Part shown: one piece after another, positions 20,928 to 35,458 of the stretch | How the letters are laid out: every line of letters starts with the position of its first letter | How positions within the stretch are numbered: position 1 is the first letter of the stretch | Assembly: GCA_965153455.1 (NCBI GenBank) | Contig: OZ234493.1 | Location: 16,668,213 to 16,732,212, forward strand | DNA: 64,000 bases | Direction: 5' to 3' | Source: Sphagnum compactum | Lineage: Eukaryota; Bryophyta; Sphagnopsida; Sphagnales | Made by a program: the position numbers and the translations under genes | The notes under the pieces: model-generated | Told to the model about the DNA's origin: nothing | What the model saw: only the letters and a program-made list of their open reading frames with translations | The model's database searches: none

Positions 20928-22239
20928 TTTCCTCTTGTTTCAAGTGCCATCAAAAAGCGTTGATGAAATAATTAGGCCAGTCCTCCAAGGGCCAAGCCTT
21001 TGGTTTTTAAGTGTAGGGTAAAGCCCAAGGCCAAGCCCATCACTGAAATGAGCACAAGCCTGATTGTGGTAATGATCTTGCCCGTGTGCTTTACATGGTG
21101 TACAATTTGATGCAACTTGTAAAGCAGGCGACTTTGTGTTTTTCATAAATCATGTTGTGAAAACAAAATGCCCACTTGGGGGCAGAAGGATAATATAACA
21201 TGTCCTCCAATTACAATATATGAATTATCAGAGTTTTTTAGAGAATAGAGAAATTTGTAAAGTGAAGAAAACAAAATATGAGTACACTGAGTTTTGGTCA
21301 GATTTTAAATAATAATAATAATACATTGCATTTAAACTAGAAGTGAAGACATGGTGAAACTTATTAGATACTTTGATATTAGGTTGAACAACCCTGATTT
21401 AATTATAAAATTCACATAATTATTTCAAGCATTGTGCATTACATATTTTGATATTAAGTTTCAGCCCTGATTTAATATAAAAATTCACTTTCTGAATAAG
21501 AAAGTTTGCAATTGAAATAGGTGTAGGGGGATGAAAGAAGGACCAAAAGGCAAAGGTCACTTTACAAATTTTGCGAATATCAACTTCCTCTAAGCAAGCA
21601 CCCACAATGAAAATATTAAATGTTTCTGACCCCTTTAAATGGCAGACCTTGGTATATGGACTTTTGTAACATGTAAGTTGCCAATTGAGCAATTTAACAA
21701 ATCACATTATTAATGTACCATTGGATTAATGCTTGTAGTATTACAATAATATTACACTAACATGCACAAGAAGCATTGCTGAACAACACTAGGAACCATA
21801 AAAATAGAGTGGGTTTTTTGCAGAAGGAAAACATATATTATGTGTACCTTATTTTTAAAATGAAAATTCACTGAACCAAGTCAATTTTTAAATTTTTCAT
21901 TTGTCTAATTGGTTGGTGTGAAATAAAAAACTATGGAGAATATTTTCTATGTTATTTGAGGGACCTGATTATAAGCAATAGCTAGTTCCCACTATGGGGT
22001 TTTTAAGCTGAAGAACCCACTCAAGGAGGGTTATCTGAAAGATTGCATCTCAACCATTGATTTACGTCAATCTCAGCCGTCTCATGAGGGTTAGGGTGAA
22101 CCAGCAGCTACACGGGTACCTTCACCTTCTCCAGTGAGGCCATATTTTTAACCTAGGAAAGGTTAAATTTGGAGTTAGAGAACCCTGATTTTGCCTTAAG
22201 ATGAGATACTTAGAATATTTAGAAACAAATAAATTTAAG
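20928..22239. other. Intergenic DNA, nothing recognised
   Basis: AT-rich with no recognisable gene; a run of TAA trinucleotides is present near 21310-21324. Confidence 0.5.
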
Positions 22240-22460
22240 ATTTGGTGGTTTCTAGTTTTTACCAATGTTGGGTGGTTCTTTGATTTTGTTATAGCCTCTG
22301 GTTTTAGGGTTTTTGAAACTATTCAATTTAAATAGGCGGCTTTTCCGCGAGACTGGCAAAGGTCAAGGTAGGTTCTTTTACCGGTTCTTTGATTTTTTTG
22401 AGAACCACAGTTATGGGTCAAAATGATTCTTTGATTTTGGAGTAGCGCCTCTCACGAGTC
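22240..22460. repeat. GGTTC-rich repeat, hAT-like subterminal sequence
   Basis: TGTTGGGTGGTTCTTTGATTT at 22268-22288 matches the left ends at 18653 and, inverted, the right end at 54475. GGTTCTTTGATTTT recurs near 22384 and 22424. Probably another copy of the same non-autonomous family, but no second end was found. Confidence 0.45.
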
Positions 22461-23093
22461 CATACAAGCCCATCTATACTTAGCCCAACAGACAAAGATT
22501 CTTCTACCCACGAAGAAAAGATAGTTATTCAAACAAAACCCCCAATCTAGCCCCCAAATCTGGGAAGAATTTGGAGAAGAAATCGAAGAAGATTTTTGTT
22601 GACTCTATATCATTCACTAGATGCCCTACAATCAACCAAAGTTTTTTTTTAAAAATTTATTTTTTGTCTTCCAACTTTTTGGTGTAGCCCGTGTGGTAAT
22701 AATCCATAAGATGATTTAGCCAAATTTGGTTACAAATAAAATATGATAGTAAAAAATTTTAAGCATCTTATTACAAATGTTGATGTAGAATTTAGTGATT
22801 TTTTGGTGTTACATGTATTGGTTATAATTTAAAATAAACCCCATCGATCCATTCCTTTTACTTTTAACTTTCCACCCATCACCACTTTCAACTGGAAGAA
22901 AAGAGCATCCAAAAATAATCATAATTATCTCCGCCAATAATCCATAAAGTAGGCAATTTAGGGGTTCCTAACCTAAGTTGGGCATGAGTGACAAAATGGT
23001 TGATGCAGGTGTGATGAAGGAAAATAATAGTGAGTCAAATTTGAAAACCCATTGAAATTAGTAGTTGTTTGTGTTTGATCTGGTGTCTTGTGT
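22461..23093. other. Intergenic DNA, nothing recognised
   Basis: No supported feature. Confidence 0.5.
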
Positions 23094-23300
23094 TTCCTTT
23101 GGCAATGGTGGTGAGGCCTCATGTTTGTGTTTGTGATTTGGAACAACCATAGTGAGATCATTGATTTGTGATTTGGAGCAATGTGGATGAAACTTTACAT
23201 TTGCAATTTGGAGCAATGGTGGTGAGGTTTTGTGTTTTAGTTGTGATTTGAAACAACAATGGTAAGATTTTGTGTTTTTGCAATATGTGTGTCCCAATTT
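23094..23300 (+). repeat. Degenerate ~50-bp minisatellite
   Basis: The phrase TGATTTGGAGCAATGGTGGTGAGGTTTTGTG in variants recurs about four times (near 23103, 23140, 23170, 23210 and 23245). Both strands carry short frames through it that merely reflect the repeat. Confidence 0.6.
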
Positions 23301-26300
23301 TGTGTTGTTTAAATTTTGTGTGTTAACTTATGGTAGAAATGTGTGTGTGCACGAAGGTTTTTAGAAAGAGAAAGTTGGGAGAGAAGTTGTTTAGTTTTGG
23401 GTTATGGGAGAGTAGGTTGCTTCATGCCAAGTTTCAAATGTTGGTCCTAGGTGTGAAATCTTTGCAACAAAGTTTGAATCTTGTAATAAAATTTGAAAAA
23501 ATTAATTATTGTGACAAAGAATGATAAGTCACAACGAACTTATTCGTTGTCTCAAATATGGATCCTAGCTATAATCCACTATTACTAATCTTCTTGCAAA
23601 TATGTAGCCTCCCCCAACTTGTCTTATGCTTGTTGAGAATTTTTGCTTTTACAAAAAAAAATGTGCAACATTAACAAATGCAAACAAACATCCTTCTCAC
23701 ACATTTATTAACCAATTCTTATAAATTATCACATGAGCATCCAAATTCAAAATTTCAAGATGACATTATTACAAGCTAATCAAAAGTATCACAATTGATT
23801 AAACAAATTTTCAATTTCAATTTGCAATTTAAGAATCCTTAAAATTTGTAAGACAAAGAATGACACATTCAAAGACCTCTCCACATGCTCCTTCCAACAA
23901 GTCAAAGGTTTCATTGCCTATGCATTCACAATAACAATGTGATGAAATACACATAATTCAAAGGCCATTATTGCATTGCTAACTTTGTTAACCAATGCCA
24001 CAACATAAAAAATGGAGTTTACAAACAAATAATATGTAGGTTAAGGTGTGTTGGTGTTAGGAATTGGTTTCAAGAACCCATCAACCTTTACATGCATCAA
24101 TATCTTGACCTTCTTGTCATATTCAAATATAAGACCTTAGTATTGTCCTTGCCCACAAACTTGATAATACGTTGTACTTTATAGGCTCTTGCAAATACAT
24201 GGGGTAAATAACATTAGCCAATATTTCATGCACTTTGTCGCTTTCAAAAGCACATGTAGATCAAAGGAAAGATTATAGAACATTCACCACCTCTATTGTC
24301 ATCCAAACATAAAAGAATCTATAGCTCCAAGTTAGATTCCCCACAAACAAATATAGGTGGTTTCACCCTCATTCAATGATTGCGCTCACCTTGCAACTTA
24401 ATATTAATGGAATTAAATTGTGACATTCAACAAATAAAATAGGAACCAATATCCAAATGATTGGTTGAGTACACATTGTTGTACAAAAGGTGTGAATGTT
24501 TTTGTCACAACTCAACGAATTGCCCATGTTAGCCCACTTTGCACTTGTAATTAAAGACTATTTGTGGTAACAAATATTTATTGCATCTACATATTCAAGG
24601 TTTCCCTTTAAGAATACAAGCTTGTTAACAAAATGAGTCTTAATAAAAGTCTCTAATTTCTTGACAAGCAACCTTACTCTTTGCATATCTTGTCCCCCTT
24701 TTGCCTTTTTTTCATGACTTCTTAGCCAAAGTGATATTCTTTTACAAGGGTTATTGTGTCATCTTCAAAGAGACCTCTTTTATACCAACACATAGTTTTG
24801 TGCTTTTTGTTGCATATTGGCAAGACTTGTTTATCACATGCCCAAAACACCAACTTGCAAAGGGTGTTGCAAGTTACAATGGGGCACACAATGTACTACA
24901 AAAGACAATGTTGTGGCAAGACTATTATTTAAGTTGGATCCCTCATCTTTTACATTTGTTATTAGAATGAAAAAATGGTAAATTAGACCTCAAAAAATAC
25001 CAACTAAAATGCAGTTTTTAAATATGGAAAATTTCAACATAAACATAAGAAAGTAAATTCAAATCATTTTAAAGTGTCATTATGAAAATGTCTATGATTC
25101 CATTGAGTTTATTTCTAGTTGAATACAAAAGTTGAATTGTAGTGTAATAAAAATAAGTAACAAGTACACTTGAAACTAATTGGTGAATATTGCATTTTTT
25201 CATACTTTTACATTAGAAGTTTGATGCATTTTGATAATAATAGGAAAAAGATGGAAGTTTACAAGTACATTGTAGTGTCTTCAACCCCTCAAGCACCTTG
25301 TGTCAACTTGCCACATGTTGCATTTCTTACGTGGTTTCAACAAATTTTATAATGAACACATGATCACTTGTTTCATCCCCAACGTAAATGTTAAAATTTG
25401 AAAATTTCTTTTGTAATAGCCTCAACAATTGTTAGATTCATTCTTTAAAAACATTAAAGGACACGTGATGCTTCAAACACAATATTCCCTTATGTATCTA
25501 TTGTAACCACATGAAACTATGAATGACAATGCAAAGGCAATGCCATAAGAAAAAAACATTTTGCCAAAACACATGTACCTCATTCAATGTTGAAGCAAAA
25601 TTGGTTACACAAAGATATTGTAGCAATTTTGTGTAGCCACAAATGTCTTTATCAAAGAAAGAAAAGAATTGTGTAATGTGGGTGCTTAATTAATCCTAAC
25701 ATCCTCCCTAATGCCTTCAAAATTATGCCCTTACTTATTTCCTTCCACCACTAACAACCTTGAATACTAGTATCACACATAATATGGCAATGGGCAAAAT
25801 TTAAGTTGGTATGGTATGGGATGGAGGTCACAAACCCTAACTTCATGCCCATCACCATAATTATATTACTAAGGTATACAACAACTTCCATTCTAATTGA
25901 GTATGTTTTCATACTATTACTCATACCAATACCATATACCTAGGTTGGACCATGTATATTAATGCAACATTGGTCCGAACTTCTAAATGAGCATAATTTA
26001 ACCAATGTTTTTATGTTTCGCAAAACAAATTCCAAAATTACAAAAGTGAGTGTTTTTTGGATTTAAAATCCCCATATTTCAAAATATTTTATAAATATAA
26101 TAGCAAATTATATATTAGGTTTTGATAAGTAGCTAACAACTATGGAAGGGATGCTTTTATTTTACAAGTTCTTATTTTTTAATATCCATATTTTTCTAAA
26201 TAATCCAAGATGTATGAGTCATTTTTACACATCATCAATTTGAAGCCACATGCACACATAATCACTTAGATAGTGGAATATCAAAAAGTGGAAATTAGGA

Positions 26301-27680
26301 AATGTTAATTCTATCAATAAGGTCAAGTTTTTGAAAATTAAAAAGTAGTTAGAATTTCAACCAAGATATTGAATTCAAAGTTCAAGTACCATATAATCAA
26401 TGATGAACAAAGGATAGATGTCATATTGAACTATAGTTCAAATTTATGAATTTATAATATTCGCTTGCAAAATCTAGGTATTGATATTACAAGTCTGACT
26501 TGAAGAGGGAAATATTTTGCATGTTTGAATTTTGTTTATGTACATTACTACAAATCAAAGGTTTTATGTTGGTTTTTTTTGGACAAGTTATAGTCATATT
26601 TTGGTCATATCGGACACTGGACAAAAATGATTTAGTTAAAAGATTCCAATCGATTAGGCTAAAAACTTGATTAAGTTTGTTTTGATTGAATTGTTTGATG
26701 ACATGTAAGTGTCCATTCTAATAGAGATGACTAAAGTTATTAGTTGACGTGGAAATATATTTACATAATAATAATAATATCTTTTAAATATTTGATTTTT
26801 TGGATAGAACCATTAAGGAATGCAAACTGCAATTGTGATCAGCTTGTGATTCCAATGCGCAAAAGGTTTTTTTCCTTTTCAAATTAATTGTTGAACCCAC
26901 AACATATTGTCATGATGATGTATTCTCACAACATATTCAAAGAAAAATTTGAACCTTCACCTTCTTGACCATAGCCCAAAGTTTTTGCCATCTAACCATC
27001 ACTTCATGTGGTGACAAAAGATGTTATTGAAAATATATAAACACACTTCTTTTTTTAATATTGCACATTATTAATAAACTAATTAATTAATTTCATAATA
27101 AACTTGATTGTGTGTGTGTGTGTATACGTCATTATTAATTTATTTCATAATTTAAATTCACAATTACCTTGAAAACTATAATGTCTTTTAATTTCAAAAT
27201 GTGAAATGTGTTGCATTAATTTTAAATGTATTTAATTCCAATTAATTTATTCAAATATTCAGTTAATAAATAATAAAAATTTAAAATTTAATCATATATC
27301 ACGAATTGGGTTTTAAAAAAAGAATAACAATTTTTTTAAAAATTTAATCTTAAAAATCTCCTAATGAAAGGAATTTCATTTCCAAAATTACATAATTAAA
27401 ATTCACACATCTTTAATTTATAAAATTAATTATTTTTATTATTATTCTTAATTTCCAATTTTGCAAGCATTACATTAGTTCCCATTTCACATGTACATTA
27501 GGTATGTTTTACTTTTCAATAATTTAAAATATAAAGTTTAGTTGATTTTCCATTTTTCACATGTCAATTTGTTATATTTTAGTTGTTGTTTCTTATATAT
27601 ATATATATGAAGCATTACAAACAAACAATGACAACATGAATCATAATTGTTGATTATGAAAAATAAATAAACTCAAAATA
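23301..27680. other. AT-rich DNA with no recognised gene
   Basis: Long gene-poor stretch. On the minus strand around 24060-24250 fragments such as KFVGKDNTKVLYL and HEILANVIYPMYL look vaguely protein-like, perhaps remains of a retroelement, but stops are frequent and I cannot name a family. A (TG)n run lies at about 27109-27123 and an (AT)n run at 27594-27608. Confidence 0.45.
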
Positions 27681-27800
27681 TCTATGACTATTTTTAATCA
27701 CAATGGAAATGTCATATTCTACATCAAATGTCTATGAATGTTTTTATTCACATTGGAAATGTCATAGTCCATGTCAAAATGTTTATGATTTTTTAATCAC
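27681..27800 (+). repeat. 50-bp tandem duplication
   Basis: TCTATGACTATTTTTAATCAC...GGAAATGTCAT is repeated after 50 bp as TCTATGAATGTTTTTATTCAC...GGAAATGTCAT, with a third degenerate start at about 27779. Confidence 0.7.
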
Positions 27801-30800
27801 TTCCATAATCCACATATGTATTGAATATTCCACATATACTTTTGCATGTCCAATTTGATTATAATCTCATTTGAAATTAATCATACTAGACACACCTACT
27901 TTTTTAATATTGAAAATAGACATAATAGTCATTATGGACAAGTATGGTTGATTCCATAGTCATTGTAGTCAAAATGTGGGGAGCATAAAGCCATGTTTTT
28001 GTAATAGTGATAACAATGGTGTTAGATTACAACAAATAAATTGAAAGTTACATGGTTCATTTACATGATTTGAATTCTTGCTCAAGAATGACCCTGAACA
28101 TTTTGGTTGCAAAATTATTGTTGCTTAACATGAGCCCAAAATGTTTTTGTCAATTTCTACAATTCTTTTGGATTCCATGAATTGTGCAAATGATGGAAGA
28201 GACTTGTCGAAAATATAACAACATGCAAACTTCTTGCATTACAAAAAGGGATTGCAACATAATAAACAATGAACATTGAAAGAATAAAGCAATAACAAGC
28301 TTCTACAATTGAGAATCCATCTTTGAGGCTACAAAAAAAGAACACAACAAAGACTCAAGAGGAATGATAGAAAAGACCTTTTGCAAAGGAGTTCATTCAC
28401 ATATGCCCCAAGCTTAAAAAATTGAGACTTCAAAAAATCATCACATGACCTTGCAAGCTTCTAGCTTAAGGTTATCATTTTGGATGATGTGATAACAATA
28501 TGTTTATTTTGGTCTACCTAGCACTTAAAGGATGGGAAGCATATGTTATATTTCTAAATATTAACTTTTAGTTTAGTCCTTACCATGAGGCAACACCATA
28601 ATCAATGTTTGGTTCAAGGGTTTGATAAATTTGACCTAGGAGTAAATTTCCTCATTATTCAAAAACACCAAAGTAAATGTTGTCATTTAAATTTTAATCC
28701 ACCTCAAATGATTAAAAAAACTAAAATCAACAAATAAATAACCTTTGAAATATCATCAAAACATGCATAATTTTCTCGTGTGGATTCTAAAACAATTTCA
28801 CTAACATTGTTTTTCAGCTTTCAATAATGTCTCTAGGACCTTAAAGACCTATTCAAGCCATATATCTAAACAATATATAAATATTAAGCAACTTGAGGAT
28901 ATTTGAATTTTTCTATGGGTGAACATTTGTAATTTGTTGACTTCATACATTACAAACTATTGGTAGAAGTTGGTGTAATCAATAGGTTCACATTTGTTAA
29001 TTAGACCAAAGTTATTTATGAAAATTGGGTTTTAAAATATTTTTTTCATTTCGTGAGACGTTGATGGAATGAATACAACTTTTCTTAACTTTTGGTCAAG
29101 TTCTCTTCATTAAAAGTGTGTGCATGAAGTTATTGAAATACAATGACTAGATCTATACAACAACATTAATTTTAGGTTAAAATGAAACGGATCTTTTGTA
29201 TGAAATAGTAACAAAGTCGCAAAGTGCGTGTTGTTTTAAAGAATGTCACCCTATATTTCATTACTTCATTCAAAACTTTTTGAAAGTAGTTTAGGCTTGC
29301 TATTAATTGAAATAGTGGACAATTGGTTAGATACATGAAATGTCTTTTCAAAGGACTAGAAATACACATCACCAAATATGATTACAACAAAGGGTGAGCA
29401 CATGCTAAAGTGACTCCCTATGTGACAAAACATTTATCACCCAAAGTCCATTTCTTTCATATTTTTTTAGCCTCAGAAAGACCTAAAAATTGAACAACAT
29501 TCAATCCATTCAATTCAAGTAATTGTTTTATCTACTATTTAGGCCCAACTAAAGATTTTTTTTATATACATATTTGCACAAACCCAACATAAATGAATAT
29601 TTTCCACAATGACATGGACTTATGAAAAGACCCATATTTTTAACACTAACAAAAAAGATTAAAAGTTTCATTAGAAATAACTTACAATGAACATTTTACA
29701 ATTTTTTAAAATTAAATTTTATTTAAGTCCCAAAAAATCATAATATCAATCATTGGATCATTTTGATGTCCATATAAAAAACCTAATGTCAAAATGCAAA
29801 ATCTAGTCAATTCACAATATAAGTCCATAGATATTTTACTTTTGTATGTTACACATAATAAATAGTTGTCATATGCATACTCAAGTTAATAATCTCAAAG
29901 TAAATCCCTAATGAATTTTTTTGACATGCATAATACAAATTAACCATTGCATTTATACTCATATGATAAAAACTATCAATGTGATGCCAATAATAAGACA
30001 CCTTAGCTTGCATCAACCCCAAAATATCATTTAATCATATTGAAAATATGAATGATTTGGATTTAAATTTGAGAATGATTTTTGTCTATCTATATATATT
30101 TTGTGTGTGTGTAAAAAATTAAATTATTGAATCAATGAAGCTGAATAAAATTGTGAAAATAATATTCATTTAAGATTAAAATATGTTGAATTTGCATTAG
30201 TATTGCAACATATGAAAATAAACTCATATTTATAATTTACATTGCAAACGCCTTATGTTAAAGGATAGATACTAATTAGGTATACTTGACATATGTATTT
30301 CAATTTTTACAAGTGTATGTGTGTTATGCTCATGTTCACAATGGTTACATTCATATTTTGCCATGCCTTCCAAATGATCACATGTCATAATGTCACACAT
30401 TCATAGTTTCACACACTTGGACATTTGGAAAAATGTTTCAAAATTTTAGCAATGTAGCAAGGTACTATTTACTCTCCATTCATGTACCATAATGTTGAAT
30501 TTTTTTGAAGTAACAATGTGGCCTCAATCATGATTTGTCACATCCAAATGTCTTCCCCCTCCCCACCCATAAATAAGAAAAAATTAATGTGACAATGTAG
30601 GATGGGATTTTGGTGATCGTCATTGTGAAAATTTTAAGTCATTCTGAATTATAATTCGTCATAGATCAAATTTCATTTTAGTATCATTTTTTGTTGTTTT
30701 TTTTTGGCAACTTTTCAATGTTTTTGTATGTTTGTATCTTGTTGTTTATCTTACACCCTTTCAATGTTTTTTTCTTGGGGCCTATTTGTATCTTGTTGTG

Positions 30801-33316
30801 AACTTATTTAATGAATCAGACTTTTGTTGACAAGAATGAAAATAAAAATAAAAATGAACAAAATGATATATAGTGAAATTTATAAAATTTATCTTTTGAA
30901 AAGACAAAATTGATTACAACAAAATTATTATGTCCACAAAAAATAATTTAATCATTGTCACTGGGTTGTGCAAAGTAAGTGGAGCCCAAATGGATAAATA
31001 TAAAGTGAAAGTCAACTTGAATATCACCATTTGGGGCAATCATGATTACGGTTGACTAATAAAGAAAACAATGAAAAACAATTTTTTTTGAATTAATGCA
31101 TTCTTCTTCTAAGGACCTAAAATCTGTGCATATTTTCATGTCCAAAGCAATTTATTAATGAATCCACTAAATTTGATTGTTGTAAATATACATTTATTTC
31201 AAAAAGTTTAATAATTCCTACTTTTAGTCACATATTTATTTGTATTTGAAACAATTTTTTTTTTTATTAATGTACATTGTCATGGAAATAACAAATATAC
31301 TTCATGAAGGAAACTCAAAGTCACTAAATTATTTTGCACATTTGTGAATTAAAACCAAAATCTTGTCTAAGTGCAAGCATGGCAAAATAGACAACTCATT
31401 TATGCTTGTCACAAAAAAATATAAATAACCATTAAATAACTTTGATGTATTGAAAGTAAAAATATTATTTTATCATTGAAGAACCCCATATTGAAATATC
31501 TCTTTTACAAGATGGGTTGTAAATAAATGAAATATTGATTCAAAAAATATTCAAGTTAATTGAGGCTTAAAAACTACTTATGTATTATCAATTTATGCAT
31601 ATTGTAATCATAATATGTCAAACTTCTGATGTAATTTAGTAATTTTGAACATTATTGACCAATTAATCTGAAACTTACTTGTAAATTATTTTGATCATTT
31701 TTTTTTTTTCAAACTTTTTGTTCAACTTACCTTAATAGAGAAACCAATGATTTAATATTTTTATTTGTAAATTTTAGAATCTATTTTATTATTTATATAA
31801 TAAATTCTCGTTTTAAAATTAGAATATGGGCAAACTTTTTTAATTTGTGGGTTTTGCATGCTTTCACATGTCTAGAAGAAGTACTTTTGAAACCAAGTTC
31901 GGTTTTCTCTTGTGCCCTTGGTGACACAAATAATGCATAGAAAAAAAAAGTGATATAGATTATACAAAACATCATTTGAAAAGTTTTCTTTGGTTGTAAC
32001 TTGTTCACACCAACCTCACAATCAATGGAAAAGAAGGCGTGAAAATTCCAGATAATGTAATTCCTCATTTCGTATTTACAAGTATGCAAGGAACATCAAA
32101 TCCGTGAAAAAATATTCAATAGAAATACCAACATGAAGATTGCTACCATAACATAAGTTCAATTTCTCTAAAAAGATAAGATTTCATTATTTGGATAATA
32201 TGGTTGCTAATTCCACAAATACATAACTTCCAAGGTCCAACCCCTCTACTTGTTCTAATCAAACTTACTTCCCTAAATTGACATGAACGAATATATGAAT
32301 GTGTAGACTTTGTCTTCTTTGTTTACAAACTTACATTTCAATATTAGTTCTCTCAAGTGGAGTTTTGTTTATTGATTAAAAAGGAAATGGTCAAGGTGCA
32401 TTAGAAAAACATTATTTTGAAACTAAAATAAAAGAGATATGTAGATAGATACGTATCTCACATTGTCACGTGAGGACTCTTCTTTTGCAACCATTCATGC
32501 ATTGGTTTTTGTACTTATCAAAAGGTTTTGTTCTATTGAGACAAAAGCAAAAGCCTCATACTTGGAACAATAAAATGCCCCAAACCTGGAAAATCCCACT
32601 TTCTGAAGAACACGGAAAAAGAATTCCTTGAGTAACTCGAGCACCTTTAGTGGAGGACCCACATCTTAGGACGAGCATTTAAGAATTCCTTGAGTAACTT
32701 GAGCACCTTTAGAGGAGGACCCACATATCTTAGGCCGTGCATTTTACGCGAGATAGGGTTGTCAAAAACGTGTCAACATGTATGCTCACACTTTCTCCCA
32801 TTTTGCTCCTTGTCCATCACAAATTGGAGAGAGAACGTCTCCCAATGGTCCACCCCAATGAGGGATTGGAGACAACCAGTAAGTAAGTAGTTGCAAACTT
32901 GTCATCTCATCCAAATGCTTGTTTCAAGTACTAAGGGATTTTTTTTAAAAGCACAAAACCCAAAGACCCATTCCAAGCGGCCGGATTTCCTTCACCAAAA
33001 TCCCATTCCATCATATTCTCTCCACATGTGTAGGGTCACAAACCAATGTAATAATAAGTGGTCCCAACTCTATGGTTTTTGGTTTAGGCCTATTTTTGCA
33101 TGATGGTAGTAGGGTCACAAATTGTAGTAGTGGGGCCCCCAATCACCTTTGTTATCCTTAGGATAATATTTAATTTCACTATAAATTAGGCTACATATAA
33201 ATATTTATGGCATGGAACAGGACACGAATCCATGGGCTTCCATAAATACCACACTGGAAAAAAAACAAAACAAAATCTAACAGACTAATTATCCTAGACT
33301 TTCTGACATCTCTTGC
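27801..33316. other. AT-rich DNA with no recognised gene
   Basis: No convincing coding region, RNA gene or terminal repeat. Some weakly protein-like plus-strand sequence lies near 28850-29400 (for example PYI and GYLNFSMGEH in shifting frames), possibly a very old retroelement. From about 32550 the composition becomes less AT-rich. A direct duplication of TAAGAATTCCTTGAGTAACT and its following AGCACCTTTAG phrase is visible at about 32620-32660 and 32680-32720. Confidence 0.45.
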
Positions 33317-33626
33317 TGGTCTCGCCTACCAAGGCAAGGATGTTGTGACTAGATTCATTACAGAGTATAGTAGCTTAAGGGATTTTGGTCCCTAGGTAAT
33401 AATAGGTCTATTTTTATGTGAGGATTTCTGAAAGATGATATTTTGGCTTGTGTTGAAACTTGAGATTAGTTATAGAGTTACAATATATTGAAGGATTTTG
33501 GTTTCTTTTAGACAATTTTTTCAAGATTATATATTTGCATGGTGAAATATGTGAGTTTTCATAATTCTTCTTTTGCATTAAGATAATTTAAAATGTAAAT
33601 GGCAAGGCCACAGTGTGACACACCCC
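33317..33626 (+). mobile_element. R1 repeat, copy A
   Basis: About 310 bp, beginning TGGTCTCGCCTACCAAGGCA and ending in GGCAAGGCCACAGTGTGACA plus CACCCC. The first and last ~10 bases around TGGCCTCGCC and GGCGAGGCCA are complementary in the family. Copy A lies only 9 bp from copy B in the same orientation. There is no open frame, so this is either a MITE-like element or a short solo LTR. Confidence 0.75.
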
Positions 33627-33635
33627 TGTTTTTAT

Positions 33636-33932
33636 TGGCCTCGCCTACCAAGGCAAGGATGTTGTGTTTTAGATTCATTATAGAATATAGTAGCTGAAGG
33701 GATTTTGGCCCCTAGGGAAGAGGTCTATTTTTATAGGAGGGATTTTTGAAAGATGATATTTTGGCTTGTGTTGAAACTTGAGATTGTTATAGAGTGATAA
33801 TATCTTGAAGGATTTTGGTCTCTTTTAGAAGATTTTTTTGAAGATTATATTTTTGCATGGTGAAATATTTGAGTTTCCTTAATTCTTCATTTGCCTTCAG
33901 ATAAATGGCGAGGCCACAGTGTGACACACCCC
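33636..33932 (+). mobile_element. R1 repeat, copy B
   Basis: Directly repeats copy A, with TGGCCTCGCCTACCAAGGCA at the start and GGCGAGGCCACAGTGTGACA near the end; the terminal decamers TGGCCTCGCC and GGCGAGGCCA are perfectly complementary here. It has small deletions relative to copy A. Confidence 0.75.
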
Positions 33933-35458
33933 TTGGTTTTATTTTTGTATGAATCCCGTAGGTTTGTCTTCCAGATCTTTTCCAGCCAACTGGGACCGGC
34001 CGTTTCAAGGGGCCCACCCTACGATTCTTTCGCCAAAGCAATCTACTAATGAGCGTCATTCCCTTTTACCCCCTCCCCCCTTATTTTAGAGGCTACCGCA
34101 CCACCTGCTGCCATTATTATGACGGGTAGGTGGGTGGGTGGGTGGGTGACTAATTACTCGTCTAGTGGGATCTGAGTATCATCAACCATGGCCGTAAAGG
34201 TCCGTACCTGCCAAATACGGGGCAGGTTTTCAGGAACTCTTAATTAAATGGCAGAATCGGCAGCCCGGGCTGACCTAGTCAATTTTCCTACCCACCACAA
34301 TGACCTACCTGCCAGACATAGTTTACAACTAGTATCCTACTTTACAATCTACCTAAGGACCTATATTATAAGGGACCTCCAAAGAATGGCGGCAAATTCA
34401 GCCGCTCTGCTGCACCCTACCTACATTTATGTGTAGGGTAAGGACCAACAATGGGGCTGTTTCAAATCATGGGCCTTATGCAAGATAGAGCCCTCTGCAA
34501 CCAGATGTTGCTCCGTTGGGGTAGGGCCAACCTCGTCCTGTCAGGACCCAGACATCCTTAACCTAGCAGAACCGGGCCCCTAGGGCCCCTTGTATAGTAC
34601 ATTAAAGCAAGGGATCTTTACTGAGACTCCTCTGCTTGAGTTATTGGCAGGTAGGATCTGCACTTTTCTGCTAATTCTGCACGTACAGCTTTACCGATTA
34701 AAAGCAGAGAATAGCCGGATTCTGCAGGGTTTCCCTGGCCAATTCTGCAAGGTACAACTTCGTTGGGGCCGCCACCTTGGTAAGGGCACACCTGGCAGAA
34801 TAGGCTCTAGAGGGCCCATTTTTCAGGACGTAACTGGTTTGGGTGTACTATTAAGGCACTTTTTCGGCCCTTTTTTCCATAGGTGGGACAACCAGCCACC
34901 TACTAATTCCCGATTCAGTGCAGCCAGTTTCACGTGTAACCTCAATCTGGGTTGCAGAATGTGCATGAAATATGAATCAACGGTCTGGAAAACCAGTTAT
35001 GCTTTGGAACAGGCCGTGCTAGAACCTGTTTCCACCCAACGAAACAACGGCTCACCGTACCATGCTCACCACGATTCTAGGTGGAAGGGACCCTCCAGGC
35101 AGGCCCATTCCAAAGTACATAAAGGCACAGCCAGAAAGGCAATTCCCCCCATCTCTTATTCAGGGAGAAAAAGGGGTGGAAAAGGGCAGCAGCGAAGATT
35201 AAATAGAAACACAATAAGTAGCACAAGCAAGTGAACTGTATGTGTACGACAATTCAGGATCACACTTTTAGGGTATAACTGCACACGCCATTATTGTGCA
35301 AATTCTACCTTTTTTCTTCTGGATGGGTTCTTTTTGACAGAATCCATGTTATTGATGTCAATACTAAAGTAGAACGAGAGGAAAGGGAAGAGCTGAGAGG
35401 GCAAGGATGATGTCAACCTGCCAAACTTTATTGCAAGACAATTCCAATACAACAACAA
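33933..35458. other. GC-richer segment between inverted R1 copies, with a 214-codon ORF
   Basis: The composition is clearly less AT-rich than on either side. A plus-strand frame from 34590 to 35234 (214 codons) starts MYSTLKQGIF, has a hydrophobic stretch at residues 21-36 and a Lys/Arg/Gly-rich C-terminal quarter (SGRKRGGKGQQRR). I do not recognise it; the uneven composition and lack of motifs make chance possible. Repeated CTGCC/GGCAG words occur throughout. The segment is bracketed by R1 copies B (direct) and C (inverted), with the same R1 end facing inward on both sides. Confidence 0.35.
34124..34148 (+). other. G-quadruplex motif (GGGT repeats)
   Basis: GGGTAGGT is followed by GGGTGGGTGGGTGGGT: at least four G triplets with single-T loops, one of the most stable quadruplex patterns known. 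Confidence 0.85.

Noticed and set aside
33317-33932. R1 copies A and B as the two LTRs of one retrotransposon
   Set aside because: Only 9 bp separate them, leaving no room for primer site, body and polypurine tract.
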